Source: JAAFJT01 sp043772905 (lineage in GTDB: Bacteria; Bacteroidota; Bacteroidia; Chitinophagales; Saprospiraceae). Taken from it: DNA of 64,000 bases. Positions 1 through 8,447 of the stretch are shown here, piece after piece; positions within the stretch are counted from its first letter, which is position 1; each line of letters opens with the position of its first letter. The stretch spans positions 1 through 64,000 of the forward strand of contig JAYVFS010000243.1 in NCBI GenBank assembly GCA_043772905.1, in the 5' to 3' direction. The notes under the pieces are model-generated. The model did no database searches. It saw only the letters and a program-made list of their open reading frames with translations, and was not told the origin of the DNA. A program made the translations under genes and the position numbers.

Positions 1-99
1 TGGGTAACGCCCATTGAACGTTCGAAATGGGTAACGCCCATTGAACGTTCGAAATGGGTAACGCCCATTGAACGTTCGAAATGGGTAACGCCCATTGAA
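1..99. repeat. 27-bp tandem repeat, about 3.7 copies, cut by the window edge
   Basis: Three complete 27-bp units (1-27, 28-54, 55-81) and a partial fourth (82-99) are identical to each other. Each unit begins TGGGTAACGCCC and contains the self-complementary octamer GAACGTTC followed by TTCGAA. The array starts at or before base 1, so its true copy number is unknown. It ends about 75 bp upstream of the fatty acid hydroxylase gene. Exact identity between copies indicates recent expansion or homogenisation. No function can be assigned. Confidence 0.9.
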
Positions 100-173
100 A
101 AAAAACGAATCCCCAATAACCATTAACAAACAACCATTATTCAATCATCAATAAAAATTAAACAATCACAATC

Positions 174-968
174 ATGGAAATATTTTTCGATAAATGGCTT
201 TTCACCTATTGGGAAATCGGCAGACGTTACTTTTTCTTAGCAACGGTCATGTTTATTTTGTTTTACATTGTTTTCAAAACGCCAATGATAGGGCGTAGAA
301 TTCAGGAAAAATTCCCAAAACACGGCGATTACTACCGCGATGTGTTCAATTCCATCATTTCCATCGGCATTTTTGCTGCCGTCAGTGTGTGGACATTGTG
401 GATAATCCGACCTTACACGAATCTTTATAATAACATTTCAGACCACAGTATGGCATACACAGCCTTGACTCTTGTTTGGATGTTTTTCTTACATGATTTT
501 TATTTTTACTTTTCGCATCGGCTTATGCACCATCCAAAAGTATTTCGGCTTGTGCATTTGACGCATCATAAATCGAACAACCCTTCGCCATGGACAGCTT
601 ATGCTTTTCATCCATTGGAAGCGGTTGTGGAAGCTGCCATTGTGCCGCTCATAGCTTTTTCAATCCCTACACATCACATGGCTATCATGTATTATATGCT
701 TTTCCAAATTGCTTACAATGTCTATGGGCACTTAGGTTATGAACTGTATCCTGCCAATTTCCATAAACATTGGTTTGGAAAATGGGTGAATACATCGGTT
801 GCCCACAACATGCACCATAAATATTCGGTCAAAAATTATGGTTTGTGGACGGTGATTTGGGACAGAGCTTTCGGCACCATGCACCCGCAATACGACGCTG
901 TTTATGAAAAAACAACAGGCAAACAGCCTGAGATGTATGCTGATTTAAAAGAGGCTTCTGTCCAATGA
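174..968 (+). CDS. Sterol desaturase / fatty acid hydroxylase family protein
   Basis: This 264-residue membrane protein belongs to the di-iron fatty acid hydroxylase superfamily, which hydroxylates or desaturates lipids at the membrane using O2. The diagnostic histidine clusters are visible: HRLMHH and HLTHH in the middle, and HNMHH near the C-terminus. At least four hydrophobic segments surround them. The substrate cannot be read from the sequence; sterols, carotenoids and fatty acids are all known for the family. It is a single gene, followed by a hairpin at 994-1034 that includes a TACTGAGGGG motif. The 27-bp tandem repeat lies just upstream and could affect expression, but that is speculation. 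Confidence 0.88.
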   Translation: MEIFFDKWLFTYWEIGRRYFFLATVMFILFYIVFKTPMIGRRIQEKFPKHGDYYRDVFNSIISIGIFAAVSVWTLWIIRPYTNLYNNISDHSMAYTALTLVWMFFLHDFYFYFSHRLMHHPKVFRLVHLTHHKSNNPSPWTAYAFHPLEAVVEAAIVPLIAFSIPTHHMAIMYYMLFQIAYNVYGHLGYELYPANFHKHWFGKWVNTSVAHNMHHKYSVKNYGLWTVIWDRAFGTMHPQYDAVYEKTTGKQPEMYADLKEASVQ

Positions 969-993
969 TGCTCAATTATTGCTATATTTGTTC

Positions 994-1034
994 CTAAACT
1001 GCCTCCTTGGTTTTATACTGAGGGGGCAGTTTAG
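994..1034 (+). terminator. Hairpin built partly from the TACTGAGGGG motif
   Basis: The arms CTAAACTGCC (994-1003) and GGCAGTTTAG (1025-1034) pair perfectly over 10 bp. The G tract of the motif at 1016-1026 supplies the start of the right arm. It lies 26 bp after the hydroxylase stop codon. There is no long T tract, so it is a terminator-like hairpin rather than a classical intrinsic terminator. Confidence 0.55.
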
Positions 1035-1219
1035 AAATATATTAAACGGTAAAACGACTATCATTCATGGTGAATGAAGAATTGTGGATGGCGAATCTTT
1101 CAATGTTTTAAGTCAAAAACCATTCATATTTTGAGACTTCCGAACTTTTTCACGTCAAAAAAGTTTAAAGTATAGCACATTTTAGGAACATTATTTCGAA
1201 AATTTAAAACAAAAAGAAT

Positions 1220-1906
1220 ATGTTTAGTATGAGTTTTATGGTTATCGGCGGTATCGCTACATTGATTGGGATGTTTATCAGTAGCCGACTCAAATCAAAA
1301 TTTGAATTGTATAGCCAACACGGTTTGCGCAATGGCATGAGTGGCAAGGAAATAGCCGAAAGAATGTTGCGGTATTATGGCATTTATGACGTAAAAGTGC
1401 AACTCGCCCAAGGCTTTTTGACCGACCACTACAATCCATTGGACAAAACAGTGAATTTGAGCGAACCAGTTTACAATGCCCGCAGTATCTCTGCCGCCGC
1501 CGTTGCTGCACATGAGTGCGGACACGCTGTGCAACATGCCGAAGCATACGCGCCTTTGAAGCTTCGTTCAGCCATCGTGCCGATTGTAAAAGTATCTTCG
1601 GGCATACAACAGTTTTTGTTATTGGCGGCTGTTTTGACGCTTGGCAGTGGTTTGGGCAACACGGTATTGTTTATTACGCTCATTGTTTTTGGCGTGACAG
1701 CCTTGTTCAGTCTTATCACACTGCCTGTTGAATTCGATGCCTCAAACCGTGCTTTGAAATGGTTGGAAACGTCGAATACGACGATGCCAGAAGAATTGGC
1801 GGGTGCAAAAGATGCGCTTTGGTGGGCGGCGATGACTTATGTGGCGGCAGCTTTGGCTGCTCTGGCTTCATTCCTGTATCTCCTTTGGGAATACAATCGC
1901 CGTTAA
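1220..1906 (+). CDS. Neutral zinc metallopeptidase, YugP type
   Basis: A 228-residue membrane-bound protein of the Zn_peptidase_2 family (YugP-like). It has an N-terminal hydrophobic segment, then the zinc-binding motif HECGH (H98, E99, H102) followed by H106, and two or three C-terminal membrane spans ending in a short basic tail. The length fits the family, about 225-235 residues. The physiological substrate is unknown; an envelope housekeeping protease is a reasonable guess. It is monocistronic, with its own terminator at 1968-2006. Confidence 0.88.
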   Translation: MFSMSFMVIGGIATLIGMFISSRLKSKFELYSQHGLRNGMSGKEIAERMLRYYGIYDVKVQLAQGFLTDHYNPLDKTVNLSEPVYNARSISAAAVAAHECGHAVQHAEAYAPLKLRSAIVPIVKVSSGIQQFLLLAAVLTLGSGLGNTVLFITLIVFGVTALFSLITLPVEFDASNRALKWLETSNTTMPEELAGAKDALWWAAMTYVAAALAALASFLYLLWEYNRR

Positions 1907-1967
1907 GGAATGGTGAATGGTGAATAGTGAATGGTGAAATTTAGGACAGAACCTTTGTCGGTTCAAC

Positions 1968-2006
1968 ATCCCTCCCTCGTTTTATACTGAGGGGGGGATT
2001 TTTTTT
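1968..2006 (+). terminator. Intrinsic terminator whose right arm is the TACTGAGGGG motif
   Basis: ATCCCTCCCTC (1968-1978) pairs with GAGGGGGGGAT (1989-1999) through one G-T wobble, and a run of T follows. The right arm is the G7 copy of the dispersed motif (1985-1997). It sits 60 bp downstream of the zinc peptidase gene. Confidence 0.8.
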
Positions 2007-2191
2007 TGAAAATCGAATTTAGATTAACAAATATTGAATGTAGAAATGTGGAGACGACTTCTATATTCTACATTCGTTAATCATTATTCAACCTTAAAAA
2101 ACTGTTTTTCGGACAAAAACCGTAATTTTCCGCCTCATTAAAGCAAATGCTTAAAAAAAGCATAGTAAAACCATATTTACACTAATTCGAC

Positions 2192-3526
2192 ATGAGCTTT
2201 TGGAATCGTCTTTTTGGCAACAAAGCAGAACCAACAAAACCGCAGCCGCGCATCAAGTTTGGTCGCTACACCGACTCGTACAAGCAGAAACAGCAGTACG
2301 AGGCTTGGGATGCTGCGCTCAACAAATTTGAAGAACAGGATTATTTAGGCTCATATGATGCCCTTTTTCGCTATTTACGAGACGAAAACGAGGACAATGT
2401 TCGCTGGGTTGAGGAAAATGGCTCTATCAAATTTGAAATTTTACAAGGTTCAAAACGGGTAACTGGCACGGCAAATGCGCAGAAATTTGTTGCCGAAGCC
2501 CGCATTGTTTATGCCGATAATTTAGGTATTGCCGTCATGCGTCGGCTTGTGGAGTCCAATTATGTGCTTGAATACAGCCGTTATGGTTTGGACAATGAGA
2601 ATAATTTGGTCATAAAATTTGACTCTTCTTCACTTGATGGGTCGCCTTATAAACTCTACTACGCCCTCAAAGAGGTGGCAGCGAGTGCCGACAAACAGGA
2701 CGACCTTTTACTCGATGAGTTTGGGGTGCATTTGAAACCTATTGATATGGGTTCAAAAGCCGACCTGCCCACAGCCGAAAAAGAAGCTAAATACGATTTC
2801 GTCATTCAAAAAATCCAATCTGTCCTTTCTGAAATTGACAGTAAAAAGTTAGATGGCGAAAAATATCCGGGTGGTATTTCCTATTTGTTGCTCGATGCCG
2901 CTTATCGGATTGACTATCTCACGTCGCCCGAAGGTTTTTTGATGGAAACGATTGAACGGATGCACCGCAGCTTTTTTTCAGCAGAAGAGAAAAATATGGT
3001 GTTGAGAAATATCGGAATGCGTAAAGAACTTGAAAAAGTCAAAACCCGTTCTAAGACATTGTTAATCAGCGAGTTATACGCCACAACTTCGACATTTGGC
3101 ATCCTCGTACCAAAACAGCATGATGCGCTCGCAAGTCTCATTGACGGTGAATTGCCCAATATGGACTGGTATGAAGCCAATAAACATGAGTCGTTTGCCT
3201 TGGCTATTCCAGGTTATATTGTCGGTTATTCCTTGTTTAGCTTCGCTTTACCTAAGCCAGAGCGCGCATTATTGGCGTTTTATTACACTGTTTTAGAACC
3301 GACTTTGTTTGCATCGTTGGGGTTTACGCCTACTTATTACAACAGCCAAACAAGGACATTTGACCAAAAAGCAATAAAAACAGCGATAAAAGAAATAATT
3401 GACGGTCATTTAGAGGCTTATCCAAAATTTGCACCTGATTATGCAATCTTGGACTTCAAAACGCCTACAAAATTCGCTCGGTCTTATTTATTGATGTTAA
3501 AAAATTTAGATTTTGTAAAAAAGTAA
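2192..3526 (+). CDS. Hypothetical protein, 444 aa, probably cytosolic
   Basis: I do not recognise this family. The protein starts with a short basic stretch (SFWNRLFGNK) and has no signal peptide. Residues 25-130 are mixed polar sequence rich in aromatic residues; the middle (about 190-300) contains helical charged segments. Near the C-terminus (about 330-375) there is a more hydrophobic stretch that could be a buried helix pair. The next gene encodes a protease whose C-terminal domain resembles YbjN or secretion chaperones, and the N-terminal half here may have a similar fold, but this is a weak guess. The gap to the protease gene is 107 bp and is filled by an inverted repeat, so co-transcription is uncertain. 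The gene contains no copy of the dispersed motif. Confidence 0.75.
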   Translation: MSFWNRLFGNKAEPTKPQPRIKFGRYTDSYKQKQQYEAWDAALNKFEEQDYLGSYDALFRYLRDENEDNVRWVEENGSIKFEILQGSKRVTGTANAQKFVAEARIVYADNLGIAVMRRLVESNYVLEYSRYGLDNENNLVIKFDSSSLDGSPYKLYYALKEVAASADKQDDLLLDEFGVHLKPIDMGSKADLPTAEKEAKYDFVIQKIQSVLSEIDSKKLDGEKYPGGISYLLLDAAYRIDYLTSPEGFLMETIERMHRSFFSAEEKNMVLRNIGMRKELEKVKTRSKTLLISELYATTSTFGILVPKQHDALASLIDGELPNMDWYEANKHESFALAIPGYIVGYSLFSFALPKPERALLAFYYTVLEPTLFASLGFTPTYYNSQTRTFDQKAIKTAIKEIIDGHLEAYPKFAPDYAILDFKTPTKFARSYLLMLKNLDFVKK

Positions 3527-3529
3527 AAT

Positions 3530-3615
3530 AATGATGAATGATGTATGGTGAATGATGAATTACAAGGCGATTATTACTTTTTATGCCTGTAATTCATCAT
3601 TAATCATTCATCATT
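3530..3615. repeat. AT-rich imperfect inverted repeat between genes
   Basis: The left arm starts with AATGATGAATG at 3530 and continues through GAATGATGAATTACA; the right arm (about 3577-3615) is its near reverse complement, ending CATTCATCATT. It begins three bases after the stop of the upstream gene and fills nearly the whole gap. It is one of several AT-rich inverted repeats of this design in the window. Confidence 0.7.
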
Positions 3616-3633
3616 CTCTAAGTCATTTCGAGG

Positions 3634-4716
3634 ATGCAAAAATTAGTAGAAAAATATAAAAGTGTTGTCATTCAAATTGCCACACCATATAGTACAGGAA
3701 CAGGGTTTTACCTTAAAGGTGCTAACTTGATTGTGACCAACAACCACGTTGTCGAAGGTAATCGAGAAGTGACGATTGAAGGGGTCGGTGTGGCGCGTCA
3801 AATCAGTCGTGTCCTTTATAACGATGTAAAATATGACCTTGCATTTGTGGAAATGCCTGTCCAAATCGAAGACATACCTGATGTGAATGTCGCTCCAACA
3901 CTTGTGCAAGTAGGTGAAGCAGTCACAGCCGTTGGGCATCCTTTTGGGTTGAAATATACTTTTACGAAAGGCATCGTCTCCAATCCACGCCATATATATA
4001 ACAACCTCGACTATATTCAGCACGATGCGGCCTTGAATCCGGGCAATTCGGGCGGACCACTCATCAATACTGAGGGGGCGGTTGTGGGTGTCAATACGTT
4101 CATCATACAAAACGGCAATACCATTGGTTTTTCGCTTCCCGCTAAATATTTGGGCGATACCATCGAAGCCTTTCAAAAAGGACTTGGCGAAATTGGTTTG
4201 CGCTGTGAATCATGCACCAATATCGTTTTTGAAAACACTATTGAAGTCGGCGGCTATTGTCCACATTGTGGCAACAAGCTCAAAATATTGAGCGAAACGG
4301 ATAATTTTCAAGCAGAAGGCGTTGCTTCCTTGATTGAAAATATGCTCATAAAATTAGGTCACGATGTTCGAGTCAGTCGTCGTGGACCCAATAGTTGGGA
4401 AATTCGACACGGTTCTGCAAAAATTAACATCTCTTATCATCAACAAAACGGTTTGATCATTTCAGATGCTTATCTTTGTACTTTGCCGAAGGAAAATATT
4501 AAACCTTTGTATGAGTATTTGCTGCGCGAAAACTACTACAACGAAGGGGTGACATTAAGCGTCAAAGGGCAGGACATCATTTTGTCTCTTTTGATTTATG
4601 ATAAATACCTTCAAGAAGAAATGGCACTGAAATTGATTAGCAACCTGTTTGAAAAAGCCGATCATTACGACAATATTTTAGTTGAACAGTACGGAGCGAA
4701 TTGGCGGAACGAATAG
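3634..4716 (+). CDS. Trypsin-like serine protease with zinc ribbon and YbjN-like C-terminal domain
   Basis: A 360-residue protein with three modules. Residues 5-180 form an S1C (HtrA-type) protease with a complete triad: H38 in TNNHVV, D68 in KYDLAF, and S139 in NPGNSGGPL. There is no signal peptide, so it probably acts in the cytosol, unlike the HtrA at 14.5 kb. Residues 190-213 hold a zinc ribbon with two CxxC pairs (C191/C194 and C209/C212). Residues about 225-355 resemble the YbjN / secretion-chaperone fold. There is no PDZ domain. A copy of the dispersed motif encodes NTEG (147-149), just after the catalytic serine. The tail may recruit or recognise substrates; this is inference. Confidence 0.82.
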   Translation: MQKLVEKYKSVVIQIATPYSTGTGFYLKGANLIVTNNHVVEGNREVTIEGVGVARQISRVLYNDVKYDLAFVEMPVQIEDIPDVNVAPTLVQVGEAVTAVGHPFGLKYTFTKGIVSNPRHIYNNLDYIQHDAALNPGNSGGPLINTEGAVVGVNTFIIQNGNTIGFSLPAKYLGDTIEAFQKGLGEIGLRCESCTNIVFENTIEVGGYCPHCGNKLKILSETDNFQAEGVASLIENMLIKLGHDVRVSRRGPNSWEIRHGSAKINISYHQQNGLIISDAYLCTLPKENIKPLYEYLLRENYYNEGVTLSVKGQDIILSLLIYDKYLQEEMALKLISNLFEKADHYDNILVEQYGANWRNE

Positions 4717-5003
4717 GCATCAAGCAACCGCCATAAAACAAGACATAATATTTTAATTAATTAGAACATTAAAATAATTGACAAAAAATGGGCGTTTACC
4801 AATAGTTCGGTTTAAATAAAGCCAAAATGTTAAGTAGGTGTTATTTTAAGCCGATTGTAGACACATATTTATGTTTTCTTTTAATTTTGACAGTCATAAA
4901 ACACCCCCTCAGTATTCCGCCCATTATGAGAAGAAAATTTTGAATTACAGAAATAACTGATTTTTAGCTTTAATTAATGAGTTAAGCACACATCTATCTC
5001 AAT

Positions 5004-6059
5004 ATGAAAAAAATCTCGATACTTATTTTAGCTCTAACAATGAGCTTTGCGGCAACCGCACAAGACATCCATTTTTCTCAATTCTATATGGCGCCGCTCA
5101 ATCTCAATCCTGCCTTGACGGGTGTTATGAATTGCAGTCAGCGTATCGCAGGTAATTACCGCAATCAATGGGCTTCGGTACTCCGCGACAAGGCATTTCA
5201 AACTGCTAATGTCGCTTACGACACCAAAATCCCTGTTGGTCGCTACGATTATATAGGCGTAGGCGGTTCTTTATGGGGTGACAAAGCAGGTTCTTTGAAC
5301 TACCATACCAATCAATTAAGCCTCGATTTCTCGTATGCCAAAAAGATGGGTGGCTATCGCAAAAAAGCCAGCTATTTGGTCATGGGTGCAGAGGTTGGAT
5401 TGGCACAACGTGGATTGAACACATCTGATGCCCGTTGGGGCAGCCAAAACAATAATGGCGTTTTTGACCCAACAATACCAAGTAACGAAAACTTGTTTGG
5501 TCGCAACAACTTCACGTTTGCCGATGTTTCAGCCGGTTTGCTTTGGTTTTCAGTTTTAGATGAAAACAACAATTTTTATATCGGTGGTGCTTATGACCAC
5601 ATCAACCGCGCCAACCAATCGTTTACAACACAAGGGCAAGCCACGAGTAAGTTTTTTGCATTAAACTCAAAATTCACAATTCACGCAGGTGGTGAGTTGG
5701 GTATGAATGACCGCATTTCACTCCTTCCAGGCATTGTGACCTTCTTGCAAGGACCTTATATGCAAGTCAACGGCGGTACGAGCATGCGTTTTCTTTTAGG
5801 GGGCTCAAAACGCTCAACAGAAGCGATTCAGTTTGGCGCATGGGCGCGAATAGCGAATAAAGTGGATGGCGGTGTTTTGATGGATGCGCTTATCCTTTCA
5901 ACTCGTTTTGATTACAGTCAATTCTCAATCGGTTTTAGTTATGACTTAAATACGTCGTCGCTTCAAGCCGCCAGCCGCAGTAATGGTGGTTTTGAGTTTT
6001 CTCTACAATATAAAGTGTGTGGTAATGAACGGCGTAATGTTTATTGTCCGAATTTTTAA
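5004..6059 (+). CDS. PorP/SprF family type IX secretion system outer membrane protein
   Basis: A 351-residue outer membrane beta-barrel protein with a signal peptide ending ATAQ near residue 20. The mature N-terminus DIHFSQFYMAPLNLNPA is the hallmark of the PorP/SprF family. The repeated aromatic and glycine pattern and the C-terminal strand fit a barrel. PorP/SprF proteins work with the type IX secretion and gliding machinery of Bacteroidota, often tethering secreted proteins. No other T9SS component is nearby, so this is one of the scattered paralogues that these genomes usually carry. It is followed by a very strong hairpin terminator. Confidence 0.92.
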   Translation: MKKISILILALTMSFAATAQDIHFSQFYMAPLNLNPALTGVMNCSQRIAGNYRNQWASVLRDKAFQTANVAYDTKIPVGRYDYIGVGGSLWGDKAGSLNYHTNQLSLDFSYAKKMGGYRKKASYLVMGAEVGLAQRGLNTSDARWGSQNNNGVFDPTIPSNENLFGRNNFTFADVSAGLLWFSVLDENNNFYIGGAYDHINRANQSFTTQGQATSKFFALNSKFTIHAGGELGMNDRISLLPGIVTFLQGPYMQVNGGTSMRFLLGGSKRSTEAIQFGAWARIANKVDGGVLMDALILSTRFDYSQFSIGFSYDLNTSSLQAASRSNGGFEFSLQYKVCGNERRNVYCPNF

Positions 6060-6070
6060 TAGGGTATTTC

Positions 6071-6120
6071 TTCATGAAAAAAGCCATGCAAACAGTATTT
6101 TGCATGGCTTTTTTCATGAA
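6071..6120 (+). terminator. Terminator with a perfect 22-bp stem
   Basis: Bases 6071-6092 and 6099-6120 are perfect reverse complements around a 6-base loop (CAGTAT). The core is GCCATGC / GCATGGC flanked by A6 and T6, so it can terminate in both directions. It begins 12 bp after the porP-like stop codon. Confidence 0.9.
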
Positions 6121-6500
6121 GTCTTTTGTTAACCATAAATCTCCTTCCGTTGTCCAACCACCACCACATCTATGGCTAAAAAATTGTCATATATTCTTTA
6201 TAGACAATCTAATAATCTCCGTGATACCCGTCTCGTCCTTGAAGTTTTTTGTAGCCTTTCGATGTAACCCCTCTTTAAAACACTATTTTACTGAGGGGGG
6301 CAAATTTATATCTTCTTAAAAAAAAATCAAAAAAAAATCACAGAACTAAAACGCTTTTCTTGTTGGTTTCGTTATAAAGTTATAATTTAGCGAATATTCG
6401 CTAAAATTCAATTTTTAGAAATTTACATTTTTAACAAAACATTGAAAATCAATATTTTACAAAATTTAAAAAATCTCTTAATTACAAAATAAAAAAAAAG
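6121..6500. other. Intergenic region before the acyl-CoA dehydrogenase gene
   Basis: About 380 bp without a convincing gene. It contains one dispersed motif copy at 6289-6300 (G6, + orientation) followed by very A/T-rich sequence up to the start codon at 6501. The palindromic stretch around 6388-6403 (TAGCGAATATTCGCTA) is a perfect 16-bp dyad and a possible operator. I see no clear -7 box. Confidence 0.5.
6388..6403. promoter_or_regulatory. 16-bp palindrome, possible operator
   Basis: TAGCGAATATTCGCTA is perfectly self-complementary and lies about 100 bp upstream of the acyl-CoA dehydrogenase start codon. A similar half-palindrome (GAATATTCGCTA) occurs at about 43718-43729 upstream of the second response regulator. 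The bound protein, if any, is unknown. Confidence 0.4.
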
Positions 6501-8303
6501 ATGACTGATACACTTGTCAAAAATGACATTCTCACTGGTGGCGCATTTATAATCCAAGATTCTACGCCCGATGCAACTTTTATCCCCGAAGAACTCAACG
6601 AAGAGCAATTGATGGTTAGAGCGATGATTCAAGACTTCATCAAAAACGACATCGAACCCAATCGCATGGCTCTTGAAAAGCAAAAAGAAGGCTTGGCAAC
6701 CAGCCTCCTTGAAAAAATGGGGTCTCTTGGTTTGTTGGGTACGCACATGCCTGAAATCTATGGCGGCACGGCGATGGATACCAACACCAATACCATGATT
6801 TGCGATGCACTCGGACCAGCGGGCGGCTTCACGGTTTCTTATGCGGTTCAAACAGGAATTGGCATGTTGCCGATTTTCTACTTCGGAACAGAAGCGCAAA
6901 AAGCTGAATTTTTGCCCCGTACTATCAGTGGTGAACTGAAAGTTGCCTACTGTTTGACAGAACCAGGCAGTGGTTCAGATGCTTTGGCAGCTAAAACCCG
7001 CGCTGACCTTTCAGAAGATGGCAAACATTACATCATCAACGGTCAAAAAATGTGGATTTCAAACGGTGGTTGGGCAGATATGTTCATCGTTTTTGCTAAA
7101 ATTGATGGCAACAAGTTTACAGGCATCATGGTTGACCGTCATACTGAGGGGGTCACTTTGGGCGCAGAAGAAGATAAATTGGGCATCAAAGGCTCATCAA
7201 CACGTCAAATATATTTTGAAAACGTCAAAGTACCTGTTGGCAACGTCTTAGGTGATGTCGGAAAAGGTCACTTGATTGCCTTCAATGTCTTAAACGTTGG
7301 GCGTTTCAAGTTGGGTGCTTTGTGTCTTGGTGGTGCAAAAGCCGTTGCAACTATGGGCATCAAATATGCCAATGAACGTCAACAATTCAAGCAATCTATC
7401 GCTAATTTTGGTGCAATTAAGTATAAAATTGCTGAAATGGGCATCAAAATTTTTGTGGGCGATTCCTCACAATATCGCATTTCTCATTTGATGCAGGAAC
7501 ATATCCACAACTCACTTGAAGAAGGAAAAAGTTATGCAGAAGCGACGCTTGAAGCAGCAGAAGAATACTCAATCGAGTGTGCTTTGATAAAATTCATCGG
7601 TTCAGAAGCCCTTGATTATGTGGTTGACGAAAACGTACAAGTACATGGCGGCATGGGTTTTTCAGAAGAAGGTCAAGCAGCCCGCGCTTACCGCGACAGC
7701 CGTATCAACCGCATTTATGAAGGTACAAACGAGATTAACCGCCTTTTATCAGTTGATATGTTGTTGAAAAAAGCTATGAAAGGTAAACTCGACATCGTTA
7801 GTCCAGCATGGGCAGTCCAAAAAGAATTAGCTTCCATGCCGTCTTTTGGTCGTCCAGAAGGGGAATATACCGATGAATATGCCGCATTGAAAGATTTCAA
7901 AAAAATCATTCTCATGGTCGCAGGTGGTGCTGTCAAAATGCAAATGGATGGTAAAATAGACCTCCAAAACGAGCAAGAAGTCTTGATGAACGTGGCTGAT
8001 ATGTTGGCTGAAACTTTCAACAGCGAATCTACATTGTTACGTGTTCATAAGTTGGCAAATATGAGTGACAGACCCCTCAGTATGGAGGTGTATGAAGCCA
8101 TTTTGAAAGTACAATTTGCAGATGCAACGGCACGTATGTCAAAATGGGCAACTGATGCGCTTTGCTCTTATGCCGAAGGCGATATGCTTAAAACGTTCTT
8201 GATGGGTTTGAAACGCTTCACGAAGTATCCACCTGTAAATGTTAAAAAAGAACGCCGCACAGTTGCAGCAGCTATGATTGCTGCTAACGAGTTCTGTTTT
8301 TAA
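6501..8303 (+). CDS. Acyl-CoA dehydrogenase, 600 aa
   Basis: An FAD-dependent acyl-CoA dehydrogenase that catalyses the first step of fatty acid beta-oxidation. N-terminal helical domain about 30-150; FAD/substrate motif YCLTEPGSGSDA near 150; middle beta domain to about 270; C-terminal domain with the signature VHGGMGFSEE and the catalytic glutamate in YEGTNEINRLL at about 410. A further 180-residue C-terminal helical extension, as in the very-long-chain (VLCAD-like) group, explains the 600-residue length. Two dispersed motif copies lie inside, encoding HTEGV (sense) and RPLSM (antisense). It is single, with its own terminator. Confidence 0.92.
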   Translation: MTDTLVKNDILTGGAFIIQDSTPDATFIPEELNEEQLMVRAMIQDFIKNDIEPNRMALEKQKEGLATSLLEKMGSLGLLGTHMPEIYGGTAMDTNTNTMICDALGPAGGFTVSYAVQTGIGMLPIFYFGTEAQKAEFLPRTISGELKVAYCLTEPGSGSDALAAKTRADLSEDGKHYIINGQKMWISNGGWADMFIVFAKIDGNKFTGIMVDRHTEGVTLGAEEDKLGIKGSSTRQIYFENVKVPVGNVLGDVGKGHLIAFNVLNVGRFKLGALCLGGAKAVATMGIKYANERQQFKQSIANFGAIKYKIAEMGIKIFVGDSSQYRISHLMQEHIHNSLEEGKSYAEATLEAAEEYSIECALIKFIGSEALDYVVDENVQVHGGMGFSEEGQAARAYRDSRINRIYEGTNEINRLLSVDMLLKKAMKGKLDIVSPAWAVQKELASMPSFGRPEGEYTDEYAALKDFKKIILMVAGGAVKMQMDGKIDLQNEQEVLMNVADMLAETFNSESTLLRVHKLANMSDRPLSMEVYEAILKVQFADATARMSKWATDALCSYAEGDMLKTFLMGLKRFTKYPPVNVKKERRTVAAAMIAANEFCF

Positions 8304-8343
8304 ATAGTGTCCACGTTGATTTAAAAATATGATTAATCCATTG

Positions 8344-8376
8344 AAGGCTGCTCGGTACCGCGAGCAGCCTTTTTTA
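8344..8376 (+). terminator. Intrinsic terminator after acyl-CoA dehydrogenase
   Basis: AAGGCTGCTCG (8344-8354) pairs perfectly with CGAGCAGCCTT (8361-8371) around a 6-base loop and is followed by T residues. Confidence 0.93.
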
Positions 8377-8398
8377 TCATAAAATAGCCACAAATGCA

Positions 8399-8426
8399 TT
8401 GCTTTTCATTAGCTGTTCTATATTTG
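8399..8426 (+). promoter_or_regulatory. Bacteroidota-type promoter of the EamA transporter gene
   Basis: A -7 box TATATTTG (8419-8426) matches TAnnTTTG. A TTG at 8399-8401 lies 17 bp upstream as a possible -33 element. The start codon follows 21 bp downstream. Confidence 0.6.
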
Positions 8427-8447
8427 ACTTAAAATAAGCATCCGAAG

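Noticed and set aside
6044..6319. 91-codon ORF overlapping the porP-like gene end
   Set aside because: It runs through the perfect terminator hairpin, and its apparent repeats (KKAMQ) come from that palindrome.
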